Shown here: positions 27,201-36,200 of the stretch, in pieces
Layout: the number at the start of each line of letters is the position of its first letter
Numbering within the stretch: the first letter of the stretch is position 1
Source of the DNA: Acanthaster planci
Lineage: Eukaryota; Echinodermata; Asteroidea; Valvatida; Acanthasteridae
NCBI RefSeq assembly: GCF_001949145.1
Contig: NW_019091486.1
Coordinates: 831,865-895,864 of the forward strand
Length of the DNA: 64,000 nucleotides
Direction: 5' to 3'
Translations under genes and position numbers: made by a program
Notes under the pieces: model-generated
Database searches by the model: none
The model's input: only the letters and a program-made list of their open reading frames with translations
Told to the model about the DNA's origin: nothing

Positions 27201-30200
27201 AACTGGTTTCAACGTATCCGTTGGAATTGCTTTGAGCCGAAGAGTTTCGTGACCAAAACTGGAAGCCAAACTGTGGACAAATCTGAGGTTTGGAAACGCC
27301 ACTTATGCAATTAGGCCCACTCCATACAAGGTTTTGACTTTGACGGATTCCGGTGTGCACTGGAATCCACCGGTTTTGGACTTGTGGCGAGATTGTGTAA
27401 CGATTCATTTTCAGACAAGAATAAGATTTTAACACTGGTGCATTCAGTTGTGCAAAGAAAAGTTGCAGTTAGAGACATAAACAAGAACAAAAGAAACCCG
27501 TTTATAATTCCGAAAGCTACACACGTACTTCTGTATCATGCAAGAGAGTCATTCATGCAGGGTTTGCAGGTACGTTTTGTACAGTATTATAATAGTCGTC
27601 TTTCTTACGTTAAACTACGGTAATCATGCAGTGAACGTGCAGCACTCTGTATGCGTTTCTTTCTGTTACAACACCACCTCCTTTCATGCAAACATGTACG
27701 TTGCCAGCACAAGACGCATGCTCATTGGTCAAATGCTGAAACTCACCGTGTGAGGCATCATGGCTTGCCGTTTCCGATTGGTCATTGATGGCAGTTGTTG
27801 ATGACGTAGTATCCGTTGTTACGGATTCGTCATCGTGATTAGCCGTGGTGGGTTTAGATGTAACTTTGGCAGACCATTGCTTAGTTGTTTGTGTTTGGGA
27901 TGTTGTAGCAATAGGCAAGCTTTGGGACGGGGTTATTGTATTCAAGTTTTTAGAGGCGGTTTTCACACTCTGCCGAGTTTGTGAATTTACAATTTCATTT
28001 AAAAGAGACGCGTGGGAAAGAGAAGCGGTTTGCGTTGCGAGGAAAGGGTGCAATAAAGGTAAGGAACGGTAAGCTTGTTTGGATGACACTGGTGTTTCTA
28101 GCATGGATTGATGGTACATATTTGAAATTGATGATGCTGCAAGAGACGGTGGGCTGGACAGAGAAATGGAGTCGTAAGATGATGTTGCATCAGCGTCATA
28201 TGAAAAAGGATAAAGAGAAGAATATGCGAACACGGAGGAGGAAAGAAAATCCCTTCCAAACGAACTGCCAGACGAAGTGACGACAGATTCGTAAGGTATG
28301 AGTGAAGACGACACTTTACCCGGAGCAGCGCGCGAAGGTTGGAGTGCGATGTCACTTCTGACTGGAGGAAGGGAAGCTCGGGCAGACAAACCTGGCAACG
28401 GTGTGGGGACGGAACTGCTGCTTGGAAACGGGGTGAACTCGCTGAAAGAAGGGGAAGGCGTGGGTTGCGGTAGGCTGGACGACGCAATACCTGACGAAAG
28501 AGAGTGGAATATTGACAACAATTATTATTTATGTATTCTATCAACTTATGTCACGTAATATACCAGCGAGACAGTGCTAGATGCAGGCTTATCCAGCTCA
28601 GCCTGTCAGAATTCTGTTACAGTATCAGAGATTAATATAAAATATGTGTTTGGGATACCATTCTGAGGTATAGCCGCGTTTTACAAGTATTTACTCATTG
28701 ATATGGTAATTTTAATTTTGTCAGCAGAACGTTATAACTGAGCCGAGGACTCCACTACACTTTTGTGAGTAGAGGTGGTCTTTTTTTCTGAAGAGTTTCG
28801 GTATCAGCACAAATCTCGCCGCACTCAAATGAATAGAAAATGAGGAATCCTTTTATTGATCATCGATTGTCATTTACCACAAAAGGCCTTTGCAATGGAC
28901 TTAATGTTGCTTTACTACATGTTAGTGAAAGTCTCAAAAGCAGTTTGTCTACTTGAGTATAGCTGGATAGCGGTCGTCAAATACAGAACTGTCGACGAGA
29001 CTGTTTGAACTTCCATGACCGTGCTTGTCTCTGGAGGGCGCTCGAGGGATGGGGATGGCGATGGCGATGGAGATGGCGATGGCTCCTCTACGGGTGGATC
29101 TGTAGGGAAATGCAGTAAGTGATTTAGAATGTATTGAAGTCATAATGAGTTGCAATAATTGATACTTGGTGAAGGACGAACATTGTTTTCTTTTTACTTT
29201 TTTTCCTCATTTAGTCTCCAGAGAGAAGTCGCACGCTTGCCAGATTGCATGAACTGTCCTTAAGAGATATATTGTTACATATTTGCAGCTATCAAAAACA
29301 ACTGGCAGTCCGGGATTAGGACTATCGATGAGTGTTTATGTTTTTCCAGCAGATTTTGCCTGTACACTGTAAAAATAGCTTTTACAGTTTAAAATCTTTA
29401 CCCCCTTTTTAAACACTTGTAACGCATGGTATGTTTATTATTGCGTTCATGAATATTTTCAAAAGCTCTGTGGAATCCGCTTACCATTGAAACACATTCT
29501 CCAACGTGTAACAGTAAACATGTCGCGGTTTAACATGTTTGAAAACAGTGGGTACAATAAAAAGCGTTCAGAAATGCGTTAAACTCTAGGCGCTTCTTTT
29601 TTTTCTCTCTTTTTTTTAAGTGTTGATACATTTTCATTTCACGTGTGGGCAAATGCAATGGCTATACTTCGCTTATTCAAAGCGTGGTCTCCGGGCGGTG
29701 TCTTTTCTGCATGGAATACCTAAAAGGTTCTGTTTCATTTTTGTTTCCATTGATGACATATTGTTTACCTTTGGGTGCTTCACAGATGTATCCCTGAAGT
29801 TTAACACACTGTTCGTCTCTGAAGATACCAGGTTTCTTACGGTTTCCAGCCCGCAAGTCAACACAGCATTCACTATCTGGGCAGGAATTGACCCGTGAAG
29901 CTATTATCAATGTGTTTGTACTCCATGACAGCTAGCCCCAGTGACAGTTTGTCCAATGGGCACAATAGGGACCTGTTCCCACCCCTATCAAAATAGGGTC
30001 TAAGAAAAAATGAAATTGAGGGGCCGGTATGAAAATAACGCCAGTGCGCCAAATTGAACGCACGCAGTTTCATAAGGGCGCCACCTATCGTTCTTTCAGA
30101 GAGCTTCAACAAGCTAATACAGCTCACATTTTGCAAAGTTCCAGCGACTATCGGCTGTGTGAAATTGCTGCGGTGCCATGGGGCGGATCGGGCCTATGCA

Positions 30201-33200
30201 AGGCTGGATTTAAAGACCCATACGATACATTACAATCTGACCGTGGCTGGGCTGCGTTATGATTATGAAGAATACATGCGCCTCTCCCCATTCCTGAAAA
30301 CGCAAAAAGTGGTCCGGATTTTATCTTTTCTCGATGGGAATAGATTTAATTATTTTGATTAGTATTTAAAGGGTTGGGCAGTTTCAGTTATCACAATGGA
30401 GGCATAGTGTCAAACAAGTTTCAAATAAATGAGTGTAAATCTTCAACTTAATAACATTTGAGGAACTCTTTTTTTCCATTTTTGAAAATTGGTAGTTTGC
30501 TACCGGGACATGAAAACATATTTTGGACCTTCTGCATGGAGCATAACTGGGGAAAAGCAGTGGGATCAGTTATAATTGCCGTTATCGTTGGTGTTTTAGG
30601 AAACACGAAGACATTATCACAATATTTAAAATGGAAATAGGCAAGTAGAATAAGAGAATGGAGAAATGCAGAAACGACAAAGTTAAAAATGCATACTGTA
30701 ATTCTGAGAGGAAATAATCTTCTCAAAGGTTAGGTGAAAAACTGAAAATCACTGCAATGCTACAAGCTAAAAGTATTCAAAACAGTTAATGTGTGTTAGT
30801 GAAATGTGCATGGCAAAATAACAATCAACAGCTTAAAACAAAGGAAAAAACTCAATATTTATCGGTGCAGTAAATTAAAATGAAGTCGTAAAAAGTAAAT
30901 GAGGGGAAAATGGGATCCTTTCACCTAAATCTTGACTTGAAAGTCAAATGATTTTCTTATTAATATGTTTCTCACATGTTTTCCTTCTTCTATTTCACGG
31001 TCGGACTTTCTTTTTTTCGTTTCTATGTAATTTTCCTGAAGGTTTGCAATGCAAACATAAATAATTGCATTACTCTTGACTGTATCTAATCTTAGCAACA
31101 TGTCACGCATCCAAATCCAACTCACCAGTGTGTTTATTTAATAATTGTTATGGCACATTCTGTTTAAACTTGATATTTAATTTTTGATATTCCATTGTTA
31201 TTTGAACTATAGGATTTTTGAGAAAACAAGGGATTGTGCTACCAAAGAATTCATTCTCTTCACTGCCAAACGTTAATGCATGTTAAAGGGACAACGTCCA
31301 TTCTTAATTGAGAAACCCAATGCAACGTTACCTAAAATCGCAACTATTGCGTGGATTTTCGAAAAACACACAAAAACACACAGAGTAAAAAGTTACTTGA
31401 AACTGTGATGAAACAGAATCCAAACAGAGGGTTAAAGGTCGAAAATGATTCAAATATGGAGCGTCAGTTTAATACCAGTTTCATTTGTATCGCCTCTGTT
31501 GGGCCACTGTGGACAATCACAACCTGTAAGGAATTTATACAATCGTGTAGGATGTTAAGACAAAAATATTTTTAACATTAGTGCATCGTCCTTGCAGTCT
31601 TAAAAACAGCTGACAACTTTGTCAAATCAAAATTGTTTTCGACACCTGTTGAAAAATTCATCCCTGTCACCGTTAATGGGTTCTTTTTTCGCAGTACCTT
31701 TTATATAATGAACCTCATGAAACTTATCTAACTGAACCTCAACTCAACGTAAGTAATGCAAGTGCGTGAGGTGCTGAGTGAAATTTTTTTGTCACTGTGA
31801 GCCTACAGGGCTTGTCAAGCACCCAGAAGTATTCGTGAGGTGGGTGAGTTGTGTACATAGTTCTGAGGACATACATATCGGCCTCGAGCAGAATCCCCCC
31901 CCCCATCCGTTGATAGCCATAGTGGTCGGGAGTGTTCATTTTGTTGGTGGCGATGCGACCGTAGCATGTGCATTTCATAGTCGTTCGTGAATCAGCGAAG
32001 TTCAGTTCCGACCAAAGGAGCCTCCGTTGCTACGAAATTTGCGCCCTCTTTTGATCCAGCTCGAAGCTCATGGCCTAGGTGACGACCATCTATCAGACTG
32101 TTTTCAGGGATGAACTCATCCTGAATCAATGTTGTCAACATATTGAGATAAATCAATCCCTGGATGCCGAAATCCCGAAAGTAACATGTCTGGGATCGAA
32201 TAAACTGTATGCGGATGGGCATATCATTAACATCGTGCACGCCTCTGAAGCACCTCATAATTATAACAGTTGAAGTGAGGTGTGCAAATCCGTGCACAAA
32301 GGGTGAGGTGGCATCGGCTACCCGTAGCTATCGTGGGAACTGAATTATTATAGACATGCACGCTGGTTTCTGATGCAAATAAAATGAAAGGTACGGCGTG
32401 TACAGCATGGCACGTGCGTGCATTGTATTTTCATTAATTGAGAAACTGACCTGCAATGACGTGTGGTGAGATCTCATGCATACGTTGATGCTTTTCATGC
32501 AGTGAACAAATCATTTTTTTAAAAAGTGATGTTCTCATTTCTCTCTATTAATGATAACAGACAGAGAAGGGGGTCCAGATAGAACTCTGAAAATGAGGCC
32601 CACTCATTTTTGATCGTCTTTTCCCTGATGTTTACTTTTTTGTATGTCAAGAGGTCGTAAAGAATTTAATGCACAGTTCGTTTAGGAAAATATGGAGCTT
32701 CTTGCGTTATACCTTATCGTTTCTACACGTGGAGGCACATTTTGATAAATCGTTAACTTAAGTAAAGGTCATCTGGGGATAGAATACTACACGGGTCATT
32801 TTTCTTTTACATGTAGGCTCGAGTGAAAAAAAGAAAGACCGTAACCCCACCTCTAATATGTTCAATTTACTGACTCACTGTAGAAATCGTTTGGTTGACC
32901 AGACTCCCAATTTTTTACTTCTTCGCTGAGGCCTACTCCATCGATCCAAGTGAAGTTGTGGTTGCTGTTTGAGCAATCTCTGCGGAGCCCGATCCACAGG
33001 TTAGCGGTGCCGTTGAATATGCCGTAGCTGACTGAGCGGTCGATAAAACTGACGGGTAAAAAAATGGAGTCAAGTGAGCAGGTTTTTTCCCGCTGGACTG
33101 CTCTACTCGCGAATGCTTGTTGCCCGTAATTTCACATAGGTGTTTTTTTATTTTTCCCCTTTTTACGGTTGTTGTAGCTATTGCTGTTCATGAGAAGCCA

Positions 33201-36200
33201 GGACCAAATATGGTGAAGGGTAAGCCTGTCTTGAGAGCAAATATTTCAAATGTCCTCATGTAGGCGTATTACGGCCTTTCAGAGGTTGAAAGCTAAATTT
33301 TGCGGGTATTTTTAACACTTTGGAGGGAAGGGGGACTTCGAAATAAAAACGTCTAAATTCGCTTTTTCTTTATCAGAAACAAAACCAAAGTGCTCCTTGT
33401 GGGTACGGAGATGGACCCTTGTCCGCTCCCCTTGCGAGCGCCAGTGCTATTGTAGAATACAAGAGTTGTATAATGCAGTAGGGCCTACGTAGTAGGGGAA
33501 ACATTGATCTCAGTACTGGCATTCAGTGCCGTGTGCTTAATAATAATGTTGAGTGTAAAGGGAAAAAGTGAGTAAAAAGATGTCACGTGGCTGTTATTTT
33601 TGTCCTTTTTGCTTCTTTGGTGCTTGTTGCTGCTCTCAATTCTGTGGTTGCTGCTGATTCTGTGATATACTCTTATCACCTTGGCATTTTTATGATTGTG
33701 CCTACGCTAAAATTTGCCTCCGTAGTTACTTGGCGCGGACGCAGAAAGCGCAACAGACGTCCTCTTCATTGGACAACTCAATTCAAATTAACTGATTCCC
33801 GATCTTTGTTAATAAATCATTCATAAACATTTGCAAGTCGTTGCAGTTTTCACAATGAGCGGCAATCCCGGGAACGGGACATGGGAGGTTAAAGCCCCCA
33901 CCCCCATATTCGTCATTTGTTTGCACGTCTCAAAGATTGGGTCAGTCTTTCAACCTTTTTCCTAGTGTCATGACCTAAAGACATCAAAACACCGAGCATC
34001 CGATGCCTGATTCACACCTGGTTGATATAGTCTTCTGGTTGATAACAATAATTATTATTATCACATTGGCTGGTCAAATGTTTAGGACAATATCGCATAG
34101 CGCTTCACAGTTCCTTTTTTTTTCTTTTTGGTTGTGTGATCCCGCCCTCCCCCACTTCAGTGACAAGAACTCGTCATCGCTGGTTTCAAATCTCCCTTGG
34201 GTTTAGAATTTAGCTCAAGCAAATTGTCAGTCTGAGAGCATTTTGATCAAGTCCAATCACCACCGTACCACCAAAAAGGAGCTGCATATTTTACACATTC
34301 CCCAAACGCCATTAGGCCTAATGCGTTCTAAGCACTCCAACTCACTTCTTTTCCTCAGTGCTGTTCAGTACAAGCAGGTCCCCACCAGGCCTCTGTTGGC
34401 ATGCCAGCTGGGCGTCGTGCCACGTTACCTCACGGTCCCGTACGAGGTCGTAACAGCGCTCTAGGTGCTCGAGCCAGCCCTGCGGACACTGGACGGCCGC
34501 GGGGGTGGCTCCTGGGATCGAGATGGTTGTGTCGGACGGGGCAGCGGGAATCGTGGTGAGCTCAGAGCCCGTGTTGGTCACTGAAGTGAACCCCTCCTGA
34601 CCTGATTCCGTTGCTGACGATGCTGTAGCGGGGTGCGAGAATGACGCTAATGTGGGGTCCGTGGAGTTCTCACTCGGCCCTGTTAAAATAAAGTCCCCGG
34701 CATTTGCGTGCAAAGTTGCATCAGGTGAAACTGTATGGACTTTCAAGTTAGAAAACCGAACTAATCCAACCTAAATGCACCCCTGATTAACCCAACCCAG
34801 TAAAGCCGGAAGCAACCCAAATTGCAGCCGGGTATTGAGACCTGCATCTAGCTTTAGAAGCTAAACTTCGATTGGCTTGGTGACAATCCACACGAGCATC
34901 GCTTGGCCATCTTAAAGGGGAGTGTCATCATGAAATATGTGGACGGGCAAAAAGTGTAGTAGTGATCTGATTTCCTGACCTGACAGTCACCTGACCCCCC
35001 CACACACACACAGTGACCCAAGTGTGTAAACGCCTTCAATCGTGGACTCCCTATTGTTCCTCTTTTGTTCATACTTCAACTTTTTCGGAAGACCTCCCAT
35101 ATTTTTTGTACACATTTTCCAACCGTGGACTCTTTGGCAACCGTGGACCCTATTGTCCCCTATTGTAATAGGTCCATGATTGAAGGCGTTTACACACTCA
35201 TCCACACACTCTAAAAACTCCCGTGTCAGAATGACCCCGAGTTGGGTCCCGTTCGGTGTGACCCCTTTCTGGGTCAAAATACGATCCCCTTTGGGATTAT
35301 ACTTGTATTTTACCCTTTCTGGGTCATATTTCATCCTTTCTGGGTCATAATATGACCCGGAAAAGGGTTATGCCGAATTGCCGAATGGAACCCAATTCTG
35401 GGTCAATCTGACCCGGTGTGGCGGTCTCAGTTGTCTCCTGGTCTCAGCGGTCCCCCTTACCAAATATGGTAAAAATACGTCATGCCATCTCTGCGCACAA
35501 CAACGGCAAAGTCGTCCGTTTAAGTGGCGTGCTGAGCTGCAGTGCTGCAGTCCATGCACGTGTCACGTTGTACGTGACGTGACTGTACATAGGCCGACAC
35601 CAAAGATAATAGCACCGGTTATAGTATCGTACCTTTGACCTACACGTAGTAACTTCGCTGCCATGCAGACATCTCAGTACGGAAGACCACGAGGCTGTGT
35701 TTGTATCGTGCTGAAATGTCCGGCTACGTCATGGGGGGGGACCGCTGAGACCGGGAGACAGCTGAGACCGGCAAACTGGAAGGTTTTAGAGTGTATTCCT
35801 TTCCCTTTCATTCCCCATTCTTGCCAACAGCACCATGATTTTGCCGACAAAAACGCACTAATGGGGTTAAAGTTTACAATATAAAGAGATAAACAGCTCT
35901 GATTGTGACATCCCCTGGGCCACAACTGCTCTAACCACGCCCCTTACAATCCGGCACCGCAATCTAATTTCTGGCATCTTTTGTGTTTTCCTTTGAACAG
36001 TTATGTCATTAACCAGAATGTTAGAATGGGCAGAATTGGTAAATCAAGCCGCCATTTAGAATATCTGCATCTTAATTCACACATTCTGCTCATAAGCTCG
36101 TCGAGTATCAATACAAAATTAATAAAGATCCATTGTTAACACTGTCATTAGATATCTTCGCTGCATATCCAGAGATAAACACAGATTTACACCCCTAACA

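Noticed and set aside
27845-28280. Plus-strand frames of 75-99 codons
   Set aside because: They are antisense shadows of the mucin-like receptor exon 6.
30925-31125. Frame resembling the end of a C-type lectin domain (YVCIAN)
   Set aside because: No proper acceptor, and the required Cys is missing; the exon at 29769-29876 supplies the true lectin end in phase.
31505-31545. Acceptor TCCTTACAG followed by a Cys-rich reading in the correct phase
   Set aside because: It encodes no lectin motif and soon reaches a stop; it is probably chance.
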